Below the pieces are notes generated by a model. That model saw only the letters and a list, made by a program, of their open reading frames with translations, did not search any database and was not told the DNA's origin. Shown here in pieces: positions 23,889 to 34,824 of a DNA stretch of 64,000 bases (position 1 is its first letter; each line of letters begins with the position of its first letter). The translations under genes were made by a program, and so were the position numbers. This DNA comes from Isoetes taiwanensis (taxonomy: Eukaryota; Streptophyta; Lycopodiopsida; Isoetales; Isoetaceae), in assembly GCA_021234155.1 (NCBI GenBank), contig JAJEKV010000026.1:16110283-16174282 (forward strand), in the 5' to 3' direction.

Positions 23889-24615
23889 TCAAACCGCACG
23901 ATAATTTTTCATAGGTATAGACCCAGGGCGTGGGCATTGTAGAAGCTGATGTAAACACTCGTGCTTGTGGAATTGGAGAAGCAAGCTGATTCCGTCTTCT
24001 TGCATACTCTCAAAAAGACGGTTGTCACAATGAACCATAAACTTTATAGCTTCATCTAAAGTCTTGGGATTCTCCATGGTCAACAACATATCCTTTACAC
24101 CCCGCGAAGCCCTCTTTGAAAAAAATCTCGAAGGACCGCATCATTCCAGGCCGTGGCTATGGCAATCTGGCAAAATTCTGAAGCATAAACCGAAGCCCGA
24201 AAGAGAACCTTGCCTAAGGTTGTCAAACTTGGTGACTATTGTATGCTCTACATCACTGTCTCCAAAACATGTCTTAAGTTCAGCAGTAAATGCTGCAAAA
24301 CCTTACAACTCGGGATCTCCTCTCTAGCAAGGGGGCAAACTAACTCAGAGGTAGCCCAAAAAGAAGAGAGCTGATTAGTCCAACATGTTCTCAATCAATG
24401 GAATGCTTGTGAGGGTGGAGCCAAATAACAAACCAAATATGATTCAAAAAGCCCCAGAGCTTAAATCTAGTGTGGTTAAATTTCTCTGGCAAATCAAGCT
24501 TAGGCTCTGGTGACCTCCTTTTGGAGCTAGAGGTTGATTCATGAGATGCCACCCATTCTTTGAACTCCTCATTATCTAGCTGCAATTGCTGGTATACTTG
24601 AACAAGCTGTTGCAC
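23889..24615 (-). pseudogene. gag of the chromovirus
   Basis: The N-terminal part (24615-24391) reads NEEFKEWVASHES, then EPKLDLPEKFNHTRFKLWGF, the LP.KFDGTR...GFL motif of gypsy gag. A later part (24089-23900) reads NPKTLDEAIKFMVHCDNRLFE. Several stops lie between. Confidence 0.7.
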
Positions 24616-24760
24616 TTATTGTAACAAGGATGTTAGGGGGACAATGGAAAAATTGATGTAGCCGGACCCCTTCTCAGTGAAGCTTGCTCTAGAGCCGTAG
24701 ACATAACGTAATACTTAGGATCAGAGCAGACAAGAACTAGTAAGGCATTTTGGTTCAAAC

Positions 24761-24838
24761 TATCATGAACCTACTCAAAAACAAGGAAAAATACTTGAAA
24801 TATATGCAAGGAATACGTGGAAATCTAACATATAAAAG
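24761..24838 (-). repeat. Remnant of the chromovirus 5' LTR
   Basis: About 78 bp matching the inner edge of 15967-16381. Similarity stops near 24838, so most of this LTR is lost or replaced. Confidence 0.6.
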
Positions 24839-25336
24839 ACACATTTAAAGTGGGTCTCATGCGATTCCCATCTTTTTTTTGGAACCCTCTTATTTGTAAT
24901 GAAAAGGGCATGCGAAGGTATTCGGTCTTATTAGTCATTGGAGAGAGGAGTTTTTTCATGTGAGGTTGAATCCCTTTATCAAGACATTTCAACTCTTTTA
25001 TTCTCGGATGACAAGTCGAGAAAAGCAAAAACGCCCGTATTTAATCAAAATGAAGTGCTAATATTGAAATAATTTATCATTCATATATAAAGCAGAGTCC
25101 TTTTTTCATACTTTTCCTATTTATTTGATGCTATTTGTTTGAGACAAGCTCCTGCTGACACGTGGTGGGCAATTACTTTAACCTCCAACCCAACCGAACT
25201 AGATCCAATCCAATCCTGTTATAATCCAGCCCAATCCTGTTATAAAAACCGGATTGATTGTTATTCTGAATTTCTAGATAAGGCTTCCACATCATTTTCC
25301 ATAGCTGTGCTCCGGCCATTTTCCTCCAGATTGTCT

Positions 25337-25903
25337 TTAAGGCTTTTGAGCCTTAAGCTGCTTAGAGCCTTGGACTTTTTCAGCTTTTTGGATCTTCTCA
25401 GCCCTAAAAGCTTCACGATTGAAAAAATCAGCCAGATCGAAGCCGGAGTAGAAAACATCCATCTGATGGACAAAAAATACGGGGTTGCCAGAATGATTGG
25501 GAGAAGCGGGCAGATAGAAATGCCCAAAAATGGGGATCAAAATGGGCGCACTGTTGAGAGCAGAGGCAGCAATCTCTACTGCTTGATCGATATTTTTGGG
25601 TCTGGGTCCCCAAGTTCTGCACCAAAATTTCTGAGCCTGAACAGCCCTGCAAAGCCCGGCAATGGGAAGATTAAGCATCGCCATTACAGGCCGCAAATCT
25701 TTGCTTCTCTATTCCGGAAATCCGGTGCCCACAGGAAGCCCCTGCTGAAGAACAGCCCTCAAATCCGGCGGAAAAACAAAACCCAGGTCAGATTGGATCT
25801 TAGAAAATTCCTTGCTAGACAATCCTTTCGAAATTGGAACTTGGCAGGATTTAAGATGGTCGATTGTGTCTCGAGAAAAAGAGGAGGAAAGCTTGGGAGC
25901 CAT
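25337..25903 (-). pseudogene. SMI1/KNR4-domain protein gene with an in-frame stop
   Basis: A plant SMI1/KNR4-like protein on the minus strand. The start at 25903 has a good context (GGCCATGGCTC). The N terminus (FSRDTIDHLKSCQV) leads into the domain: FSKIQSDLGFVFPPDLRAVL, then QQGLPVGTGFPE. The next codon is TAG (25709-25711) where relatives have Trp in GFPxWR. The frame then continues without shift through FWCRTWGPRP, APILIPIFGHFYLPASP, GNPVFFVHQMDVF and FDLADFF, and ends after a Lys-rich tail at 25337. SMI1/KNR4 domains are protein-interaction modules linked to cell wall and signalling in fungi; the plant role is unknown. One nonsense change (TGG to TAG) is the only break, so it may be a recent pseudogene, an allele or a sequencing error. 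Plant relatives tend to be longer at the C terminus. Confidence 0.75.
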
Positions 25904-27650
25904 GGCCGGGGCAAGATTGAGCGGGAAATACAGTTATGGGGGCATGTCGAACCCAATGATGGTAGGACAAAGTCTGGAGCCCCAAATATGCTATGCTAAA
26001 AACCCCAAACCAAACATCAGGAGAGCGTGTCTATTAGACCTGTACTCTCCTCTAATAATTGGCTCTGCGGCCTTGGGAACTTCAAAGGCAGGAGATAGAC
26101 AAGCAAAACGAGCCCTCTTCTTGATTCTGATGTGTTCTTGCTCTGAATAATTCTTTGCTGGACAAAATAGAGCAAAATCCTCCGTGTTTTTGGAGATGGA
26201 TCACAAACAGGTTTAGAAATCCGTCCACAATACTTTACGGTAATCAATCCGTCCATATCAAAATGCTAGGGAGATTACTGTATTACAGTACACAAATCAT
26301 GATAATATAATTCCTATTGAGGATTTGATCCTCCTATAACAACAGATTCTTTGGAAAGATGTGCTAGCCTCCTGACCTCTATTGTATATGGCTATGTATA
26401 TGTGGGTCAAACGTGGACTGATATGATTGGGTGCTGCAAAAGAAGTATTTTAGGTTGTGACGAATTATGTATACGTGTGTATATATGGGTCACACGTGGA
26501 TTGATATGACTGGGGGTTGCAAAAGAAGTATTTCTTAGGTCGTGAAGAATTGTTAATTTTCTTCAATTGGACACAAAGTGTAGCCTCAAAAGAACATTAT
26601 GTTTTATAGCATGAAAAGGCTAAGTTGATACTAAGGATTAAAACAAGAAATGCTTGGGGCATAAAGATTATTGCACCTTGCATAAAATAATAAGGAATAC
26701 AGCTAAAAAGAGGGAAAATACTCCTGGTAGGCATCCGAGAAAAAAGGGGGAAAATGCTTCTGGTAGGCATCCGAGAAGCATTGCTCTGCTTAAGGAATTT
26801 ACTATTCATAGCATGCAATTGGGTTTCTTCATTGCTCCACCTAAGAAATTTACTATTAAGAGCATGCAATTGGATTTCTTTGACATGTGACTAGTTAGTC
26901 TTCTCTAAAGGAGCTAAAAGCATCTGTCTGTGAATCTCAAATTTTGTATCCCACTTTGAGAGCACTTTGACCATCTCATGGTTTGAGATCCAGTTGGAGA
27001 TGGTTTTCACCCCAATTCCAAGTTGACACAAACTCCCTCATAGTGCATTTAAGAAAGAGAAACATTCGCGGCGGCCTTGGCCGCCGCGATAAGTTTCTTG
27101 TATTTATAAATGAGATCACTACAATATATATTACAATGAACGAAGAGACCATAGCGACCTTGTTGTCACAACAGTTACATCCTCTTCACACATAGACCAC
27201 CTAGGGAAACAACACTTGGAGCACCCTCCGATGTTTTCCAAACTTTGGGAGCAACTGGAAGACGATAGTGTGACGACCATAAGGATATTCGTATCATGCC
27301 GATCTTGGCATATTTCTTCCGTATTTATTGCGTATTCTCCATGTATTCTCCCTGTTTTCGCGTAGGTTCATGATAGATAGAAAGCCTCTGGAGGAGGTGC
27401 TTCATGGTGGAAAATGATCTTCTTTTTCTCATCATCCATTGCAGTTCTGTGATACCTGCGAAGACGAGCAAGTATACCTCAAAGCCCCGGTAAAAGTATG
27501 TTTTGATCGGAACTGTGTGATCCCTGCGACCTAGAAGAGAGGAATTTTATAATTAGTCATTACAGTGCTATTAGCCAGAAATAATCAGCAAAAGTTACAA
27601 AGTTGAAACAATTGGGAGATTCTTCATTTTATTTAGGTGCTTCACATTAT
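25904..27650. repeat. Intergenic with two short tandem duplications and a GC palindrome
   Basis: At about 26392-26550 an approximately 78-bp unit (GTGGGTCAAACGTGGACTGA ... AAAGAAGTATTT) is repeated. At 26722-26780 the phrase TGGTAGGCATCCGAGAA occurs twice, followed by two copies of AATTTACTATT...AGCATGCAATTGG. No gene seen. Confidence 0.5.
27066..27089. repeat. GC-rich near-perfect palindrome
   Basis: TCGCGGCGGCC and GGCCGCCGCGA are perfect 11-bp inverted arms around a TT loop, in otherwise AT-rich DNA. Confidence 0.85.
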
Positions 27651-27892
27651 ACGTAAAGGACGGTTGGGCCCAATCCAGCCTTTTTGTCTAATCAAATCAT
27701 GACACATGTACCACTTTCAAATCGGGAAAATGAGATAGCACGTCTCCTTTAATTTTACTAAATGTTCCATCTTTTTACGAGTCTTTCTATCTTTTTTACC
27801 CGCCGTTTTGTTTTTCTTACTTGCTTTTATTAAGGCTGACCACTGCTTGCTTGACACGTGGGGGCTGGATTGGGCCCAACCATCCTTTACGT
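27651..27892. mobile_element. MITE-like element with 30-bp terminal inverted repeats
   Basis: The 30 bases at 27651-27680 (ACGTAAAGGACGGTTGGG...) and the reverse complement of 27863-27892 differ at one position. The total is 242 bp, non-coding. Flanks show no obvious target duplication, so the superfamily is open. Confidence 0.6.
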
Positions 27893-28981
27893 TGAGGCAA
27901 AGCCCCAGCAGGCTTGATTCCAGAGGACATTCATATAATATAAGCACAACATTTATTGATTCTAGTGGATGAGTCAATAATCCTTAGAGTTTGTCTCAGC
28001 ATCTTTGACAATCAAGAAACACACATCGCTAGTTATGTGCGGCAACGCCGCACCTTCACTAGTCTAGATTAAGAGTTGCTTTTTTATGCTTGTGGTCTCT
28101 GAAATTGTTACAACCACTAATGCAGCCAAAATCACAAACCGTATCTTTATAACCTAAGATTTCTGAAGGTTATTTTTTGTATTTGTATCGGAATACCGTA
28201 TAAGCTGACGGTGGCACCCTGGATTCCAAACACGTGCATCTAGGGTTTCAGATGTTTTCTATTGTCAGCATGGTATTCTTGTAGGAAGGCGGCGACGGGT
28301 CTTGTGGAGGCGGACAAGCCTTTGCCGCAGTTGGATGTTCGGCCATATCATAGCCAGGTTTCTGGTGTTCTGCTGTAGGCTTAAGCCACGCTCCTTAGGG
28401 CATACCATAGCAGGATCAGCAACCACAGGGCTCTAACCGCTTCTTCTGCAGTGTTTCAGTAAGAAATGAGGTTTCCATAGAGGAAAACCTTATTAGGACC
28501 CGGCCTTATTAATTCCGGCAGGCTTGTCGCTGGGCAATGGAGCAAGGTCGATTTGTGGCCAAGCCTGGACTGATTCTTCTGTTTCTTGTGTGTTTGTTTA
28601 GGGTATGTTTGCTCTGCTGTCGGTGTTGCTCTGTTTTCTGTTGTGCATGTATTTCTTTTGCTCTATCTTCTGGTGAAACACAGAGGTTCAATTCCTCTAA
28701 AGAAATAGAAGCGAGAAACGTTTGCTATGAGAAGTTCAGTTTGCTATATTGCATGCTTGCTGTGCTATACATTTGATGTGAGAATGATAACCATTGGATT
28801 TGTATTTTTAATTGGCCCCTTACAAATTGGGTCAACATGGGGCTGCTGTTTGACCCCATCTTGACTTTGAGCGGACGGATCATATGGATGCATAGAGAAT
28901 ATTCCCCAAATTGTGCTATGATCTAATGGCCACGAAAAATAAAAACACACCCCAAACGATAATACATTTATATTTGTTACA
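27893..28981. other. Intergenic or 5' untranslated region of the downstream gene(s)
   Basis: GTGCGGC-AAC-GCCGCAC, a small hairpin, is at about 28037-28053. A pyrimidine-rich stretch ending in TTTGTTACAG at about 28981 could be a splice acceptor for the exon holding the following ORF, making part of this region a leader intron. Confidence 0.35.
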
Positions 28982-29049
28982 GGAAAGAGGCGTCCATGTG
29001 TACCACAATAGGTTTTTGTTTTTCATGTGCCTTGGGCAGAGGAGTGGCT

Positions 29050-29238
29050 ATGGAAGGCGGACGTGGGCGCTATGATTCCTGGACGAAAGCAACATATTTT
29101 TCTCGGATTTTTAACCCAGAACTTCATGCTCGTCCCAATCTTGCAGTGGGAACATTAGGAACTGCTGTTTTTGTGCTGGTGATGGTCGGCCTTTGGTCAC
29201 AGCGGCCAAACGGAAGGCAGTCTGATAGCACTCCCTAG
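29050..29238 (+). CDS. Small single-pass membrane protein, unknown
   Basis: The frame gives 62 aa from the ATG at 29050 (80 aa if the in-frame ATG at 28996 is used). A polar, aromatic N terminus (GRYDSWTKATYFSRIFNPEL, ARPN) is followed by one hydrophobic segment (LAVGTLGTAVFVLVMVGLW) and a short polar tail. The pattern resembles small subunits of organellar membrane complexes, but I do not recognise the family. It stops 56 bp before the ABP1 start codon, in another frame on the same strand. It could be a separate gene, an upstream ORF in the ABP1 transcript, or the first cistron of a shared message. Confidence 0.45.
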   Translation: MEGGRGRYDSWTKATYFSRIFNPELHARPNLAVGTLGTAVFVLVMVGLWSQRPNGRQSDSTP

Positions 29239-29294
29239 AGGGCACTCTGCAATCTTCGTACTTTGACGATATATTTCGTAGTTAGTTATTTAAG

Positions 29295-30715
29295 ATGTTA
29301 AGCAAGTTTGAGTCTTTGATCTTTCTTCTGTACATTTTGGTTTTGGGTGCGGTTAGATGCGATTATTTCCTCAATGAAGAAAAGTGTCCTTTGAAAGGTA
29401 TGCTTTTGCACCATATTGTTGGCTTCTTACTGGCAAGCTATTGGAACTTGGAGCTGGTTTTATTGTAGATGTTCCAGTGGTTAGGAAATTGCAGGATATT
29501 CCCCAAGATGACTATGGAAGGTCTGGATTGGCGCACATGACAGTTGTAGGAGCACTTCTTCATGGTATGAAAGAGGTAATATTTGTTACTCCATGTTTAA
29601 AAGTTGTCTCCTCGGACATCGTTTGTACTGAAGAAAGTACTATATTCTTGGATTCATGGGGATGATGCATCTATAAAATAGATACCCATGGTTTAAACTA
29701 GCATCAGAAAAATGCACTGCACAACTCTAGGTATATCTATGATCCTTATATAAGGAATCGTTTTTCTCTTGAATGTTGTAACTTTAGAAAACACTGATTT
29801 GAAGTGCATGTTTTTTATAATGCTAGTTTCAGTTGATTATGGTAATTGATAATGCTAGTGTGAACAGATAAGTCATGATATATTTATATTCGAAATTGCT
29901 GTTTTTCAGTGCCCATTTGTTTTCTGTTGGGGATTGAATTCACATGACTGCTGAGTATCATGATATAAGCTAAAAGTTTGTGTATCAGTTTTGGCATACT
30001 AGTCATTTTGTCGGATGGTTATTTGGTTTTCTTCTGATTTGTTGATGTTACAATTACTTACAATTTTTTTCTTAATAGTTAGAAGTATGGCTGCAAACAT
30101 TTGCGCCAGGATCTGGAACTCCAATCCATAGGCATGATTGTGAGGAGATATTTCTGACATTAAAGGGCAGGGGAACATTGTACTTGGCACAAAATTCAGG
30201 GAATAAAACAACTCCTGAAGAGCCTTCAGAGTTTTCAATTTTTCAAAACTCCACTTTTGCTGTACCTGTCAATTTAGTTCACCAGGTAATTGGACTTGAA
30301 CTTCTACATAATATAATATTGTATTTAATTTTTTAATGAATATGTTGCCTTGTTTCATCTGCATTTCGTATTTGTAATAACGCCCCTTTATGAATTAATC
30401 AATTTTAGATTATTTTCTTGCATTTTAAAGGTACGAAACACAGCATTGGATGAAGATTTGCAACTCTTGGTTATCATTTCGAGACCTCCAGCAAAGATGT
30501 GAGTAACTTCACCCCTCCCTCTCGGATCATATCAAGGTAATTAATTCGGCATTTTGTTTAATGTTTACAGATACACTTACAATGACTGGTTTGTCCCACA
30601 TGCCAGTGCAAAATTAACATTCCCTTATCCATGGGACAGAGAGTGTCTAAGCACAAAGAGTGTCTCGTGTGGAACTCATGAAGGTGGATATTCAACAGCG
30701 GCACTTACCAAGTAA
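29295..30715 (+). CDS. ABP1: Auxin-binding protein 1, five exons, no KDEL tail
   Basis: ABP1 is a small cupin of the secretory pathway that binds auxin. Proposed exons: 29295-29397, 29469-29575, 30079-30285, 30431-30498, 30571-30715. All junctions are GT-AG and the product is 209 aa. The first 22 or so residues (MLSKFESLIFLLYILVLGAV) form a signal peptide. The mature protein keeps the first Cys (CPLK), DIPQDDYGRSGLAHMT, the metal-binding box PIHRHDCEEIF (two His, Glu, and the middle Cys), the later His in VNLVHQ, ISRPPAKIYTYNDW and the third Cys (RECL). The Zn ligands and disulfide cysteines are thus all present. The C terminus ends GGYSTAALTK instead of the ER-retention KDEL of flowering-plant ABP1, and no KDEL-coding exon is visible to about 31.3 kb. 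Intron 1 is only 71 bp. Confidence 0.92.
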
Positions 30716-31270
30716 AAAGTGCTACTGCTACGATCTCAATTTATTTTGGCTATCTATATTTTTCAAAATGAGTCAGGATGTAGATATTTGGGTGTTATTT
30801 GCAAAATGCACATCAAATATCAGCACCTGGATGCTGTATATATTTGAATTGGTATAGAGCATTATGTCAAACAAAACCAGGATGTTCTATATATTTGAAT
30901 TGGCATATAATTATGTGAAACAAAACTAAACTGTTAACAGAAAGAGGGAGCCAAATTGCATGGCAAGACGCTGAGAAGCATTTTCATCTCTTAAGCCATG
31001 TGGTAGAGTTGTCGTGATAAACTAACATTTTTGGGCTTTTACTGATATAAATAAATGAATAGAAGTTCTAAACAATAGCTGTGATTATGGTTGCCCAAGT
31101 TCATTGGTTAGGACTTTAAGCTATCCATCATCGTGCATTGCAGGAACGAAGAAGCCACCATTTAAGTACATTGTAGGAATGAAGAAGCGAGCATTTGTAT
31201 ATGATGCTTCCTTGCATCCAGTCCAATATTGAGAAATCTTTATGAATATGTCAAGATGAGGTTTTCAAGT
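30716..31270. other. Intergenic after ABP1
   Basis: Likely holds the ABP1 3' untranslated region. ATATTTGAATTGG(C/T)AT occurs twice at about 30838 and 30890. Nothing else seen. Confidence 0.4.
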
Positions 31271-31949
31271 ATAAAATCCAGGGGAAAAACTGAAAAAAAA
31301 AAACCATTTTAAGTTTTGTCAAAGTTGTCAAAAGGCCCCTGGTTTAGGGGGTATTTTTATGAAAATGACAATTTCTTTGTGGTGACCCAAATGAGAATGT
31401 GTTCTTCAGATCCATTCTAGAGGGGGGGATTTTTCAATTAAAGCTAGATCACCTGATTTGGAGTTCGAAATTACAAGTTTATGTTCTATTTAATACACAA
31501 AAAATTTACAACCATTTAGGAGATCATAATTTATATAAGGATTTTGAAGGCATTTAGGAGATCATAATTTAAGTTTCTAAACTCTTGATTCTTGTGATCT
31601 TAGCTTTGATGAAAAGATTTTAGATAAAATCCAGGGGAAAAACTGAAAAAAAAAAAGTTTTAAGTTTTCTCGAAGTTGCCAAAATGCCCCTAGTTTAGGG
31701 AGTATTTTATGAAAATGACAATTTCTTTGTGGTGGCCCAAATGAGAATGTGTTCTTCAGATCCATTGTAGAGGAGGAGATTTTTCAATTAAAGCTCAGAT
31801 CACCTGATTTGAGGTTCGAAATTACAAGCTTATGTTCTATTTAATACACAAAAAGTTATAAGGATTTTGAAGGGATTTAGGAGATCATAATTTAAGTTTT
31901 CAAACCCTTGATTCATGTGATCTTAGCTTTGATGAAAAGATCTTAGATC
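31271..31949. repeat. Tandem duplication, period about 353 bp
   Basis: ATAAAATCCAGGGGAAAAAC starts both copies, at 31271 and 31624. They share GGTATTTTTATGAAAATG and GTGTTCTTCAGATCCATT, and differ by small indels, including about 35 bp missing from the second copy. Confidence 0.85.
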
Positions 31950-32954
31950 TTATTATCGATATATGAAGGATTTTCTTATTTAGATAGTTATCAAAAAATT
32001 ACAGTAAATTCCGTAAAAAGTGTTCATAAAACCAAGGACAATTTGGCAATTTTAACAAAACATAAGGGTATTTTGGAGTTTTTTCCTGAGCTAAATGCTA
32101 AGTCAGAGGTTGTCCTTCTACAAGCACTCCAATTTTGGCTAACCACATTTGATTCATTCTACATTCTCCCTTGGATTATCAGATTTGTGCATGTTCAGAT
32201 TGTGTTGGAAGTGCATTTTACCTTGTTGCATGCTATAAGACAGGCCTCAAATTTGTCTTATGCTCGCCCCATGTTCTAAGGAATTCAGTTACTTTACGTT
32301 GTGCACCACATCGATTTGGTAGTTGGTTTTAGTATGTCGGTTCCTTACTGTTGGAAATTTGGCCATGGCATTCAAGCTGCCTCCCCGGCGATCCATTGCG
32401 TGAAGGTTGCCAAAGTCTTTTTGAGAACGTGATGATGGTTTAGGCTTAGCTCAATTGGATCCTCCCTCTCAGTCCTGGACCATGTATGGTGGGCTGTGGA
32501 GGTTCCTTGCTCTTGTTTCGCACCGCATTGTGTCCCATAGTGTCAACACCCACAAAGAGTAAGGTTCAGTTGGGCCACCACGAACTCTCAGAGTTCCCCG
32601 CTCCACGAGTTCCCTGAACTCCCCCACGTTCAACTGATACTTACTTCAACAAGTTCTATCTCGAGAACTTAGTACTGCAAGTAGTAGTATTGCTCAAGAA
32701 GAGCACAAACGCTCCAACAATGGAACAAACTCCAAAAGTAAACACTAGACTTCCGAATAACTCAAAAAAACCTGAATTGATCCCTGGTCAATTCAAAATA
32801 GGTTCAAACAGCAGGATATGGAACATCAAGCAGTATGGATTAGCAAAGACTTCCAACAACTTGGCTCCAGGAACAAATCGTGGTTTTCTAACACACTGTC
32901 AAATCCTTAAATACTATCACTAGGGCTAAATTTAGCTAGTCACAAGGTGACCGT

Positions 32955-33970
32955 ATGGATGTTCAATTGCCTCCTGAGGGTGCATTCTATGAGGCACATC
33001 AGTGTTCAAATGCTTTTACACAAGCCGGCCTACCAATTGTTGAAATTGATCATAATGCTCATTTGCAGTGTGTTCAGAACCTTGTGTCTCATGCAGTTGT
33101 TTGCCATTTCACTAGACAGTTTTCAGGAGAGTTGGATTCTGGCTAAAACATCACCTTTAGAGACTGGGGCTTCCTCATTATGCGTCTCTAAAAGTTTTGG
33201 ATAAAGATAATAATTTCTTCGTGGTCATGTTTGACTCTTCACTTGCAGTTGACAGGCTTGTGGAGCGTGGTATTGATCCTCTTTGGGGACATTATCTTCT
33301 ATATCAGGTTTATTCTCCTGAATTCTTGCCAAGTAAGTCTGGTGCATTGCGCATGCCTTGCTGGCTTGCCTTAGAGGATTTTCCACTAGAGTTGCAAGTG
33401 TCTGATTTTATGATTGCTATTGCCAATGGATTGGGTATGCATCTTGCCCATTCTATTGTTAATGGTCCTCGAGTTTGTGTATCTCTTCCTACTTGTGTTT
33501 CTATTCCTCAATCAGTAGTGGTCAAAAGTGGCCCACTTTTTTTCAAGTACAAACTACTGCTTAATGGACCTGAGCTTGCCAAAATGTTTCCCAATGTTGA
33601 GGCTTTCGCTACTTACAGGTCTAGGCATACTTTTGTCTCTACCTCCCCAACTTCAACTATCCCATGTCACATAGCATCCACTTCACTTGAATGTCATGTT
33701 GTATCATCTTCTTCCTCATCTGCCTCTGCACTAGTTAATCTGCCAGTATTACCAGCTATTGTGCCTTCTTCTCAAGCTATTTCTGCACCATCACCTTCTT
33801 CTAGTGCATCTCCATCTCAATCTATATCAGTAGACCCTCTTAATGAGGATCAACACTCTCGTCTTCAGGACATTGCTCACAAGCAAGAACTATTGGAAGA
33901 AGGTTGGTCTACTCCACGCCTGAAGAAGCTTGCATGTCGCAAAAATAGCTCGGCTCCTCAATCTGTGTAG
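32955..33970 (+). pseudogene. LINE ORF1 protein (DUF4283-like), frameshifted
   Basis: The first frame (32955-33146) reads AGLPIVEIDHNAHLQCVQNL. After a shift the second (33197-33970) reads NNFFVVMFDSSLAVDRLVER, WGHYLLYQVYSPEF and RMPCWLALEDFPLEL, the hallmarks of the DUF4283 domain found in plant LINE ORF1 and related nucleic-acid-binding proteins. A long Ser/Pro-rich linker follows to the stop at 33968. I see no CCHC knuckle after it. ORF1 would coat LINE RNA. Confidence 0.65.
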
Positions 33971-34286
33971 TTCAATCGGTAGCCCCAATATCTGCTACGA
34001 TTGTTACAGTAGATGTCCCTAATTCAGTGGCATTGAGACACCAGGGAGCAGATCAAGTTGACGTTAATGATTCTATGAATGTGGAAGTTAGACTTGGTTA
34101 AAGTAACTTTTCTAAAAATATGAATATATATTATTCTTCTCTTTGTAGGAGAGGAAAATATAGAGGAAAAATGAGATCACATTTTGTCCCATTAATGGAT
34201 GCTTAAAATGCCATGTCAGCTTTTTAAACTGTCCAATAAGAGAAGCGCTCCAGTATATCTCATTCCAGTATTATGTGGCAGCCTGT

Positions 34287-34636
34287 AATTAATGCAGCTG
34301 CAACTAACTTCTGTAGAATCATTTTTTCATTATAACTTTTGATCCAGAACTCTGATTCAAAATTTTTTTGTAGCAATGGGTTCGTCTTCACAAGACTATC
34401 TAGTGATAACTCATTCATGCATCTTTTACGATATAAATATATAAGAAATAAGCAAAAAATCATATTTTTTTAAGGTTAACGCATATGACCATATTGAAAT
34501 ACATCATAACCATATATCATTGGAAAGATCTTTTCATTCCGCATCTAATGCAACAAACGCCGCAACATTTTGACAAGTGGATCAAAAGTTATGGGGGAAA
34601 AACAACAGCAATGAAGTTGTTGGTGCTGCATTAATT
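34287..34636. repeat. Foldback with about 60-bp imperfect inverted arms
   Basis: AATTAATGCAG (34287-34297) and ATAACTTTTGATCCA (34332-34346) recur as perfect reverse complements at 34626-34636 and 34578-34592, in the order needed for a hairpin. The loop is about 230 bp. Confidence 0.75.
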
Positions 34637-34824
34637 GCAGTTAATAGAGGGTAGCCATTCCATTGGAGGATTCTTATGGGGATGAAATGAGATCTCAAAT
34701 TTCCTCTAATGTAATTATCCACTGGGTTTTTTTATTCCTGTCTCTGCATTGTATTATGTATTATGATGGAGTGTTATTAATAAAGTCTGACGTCCTTTCA
34801 AAAAAAAAGGGGGGATTAGCTAGT

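Larger units (their letters stand above)
15967..24838 (-). mobile_element. Decayed Ty3/gypsy chromovirus carrying nested insertions
   Basis: Read on the minus strand the order is: partial 5' LTR (24761-24838), gag (24615-23889), zinc knuckle and protease (23880-23519), reverse transcriptase (22620-21834), RNase H (21193-20896 and 18324-18000), integrase (17980-16771), chromodomain (16770-16480), polypurine tract and 3' LTR (16381-15967). This gene order with a C-terminal chromodomain defines chromoviruses, whose chromodomains are thought to guide integration into heterochromatin. Frameshifts and stops are frequent, so it is dead. Two later insertions split it, at 18330-20890 and at 21198-21817. 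Confidence 0.85.
32941..34815 (+). mobile_element. LINE copy with ORF1 remnant and poly-A tail
   Basis: A DUF4283-type ORF1 (see below) is followed by a 3' end TTATTAATAAAG...CGTCCTTTC and a short A run at 34800-34808. TTAGCTAGT at 32932-32940 and 34816-34824 may be a 9-bp target duplication. There is no ORF2 between them, so the copy is internally deleted or non-autonomous. A foldback (34287-34636) sits inside. Confidence 0.5.

Noticed and set aside
25139..25999. Long plus-strand open frame of 286 codons
   Set aside because: It lies antisense to the SMI1/KNR4-like gene. Recognisable domain residues are on the minus strand only, so the plus-strand frame is a shadow.
28537..28776. Plus-strand open frame with a Cys-rich hydrophobic stretch
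   Set aside because: Low-complexity TTGCTCTGCTGT-type sequence, probably leader or intron of the following gene; no domain.
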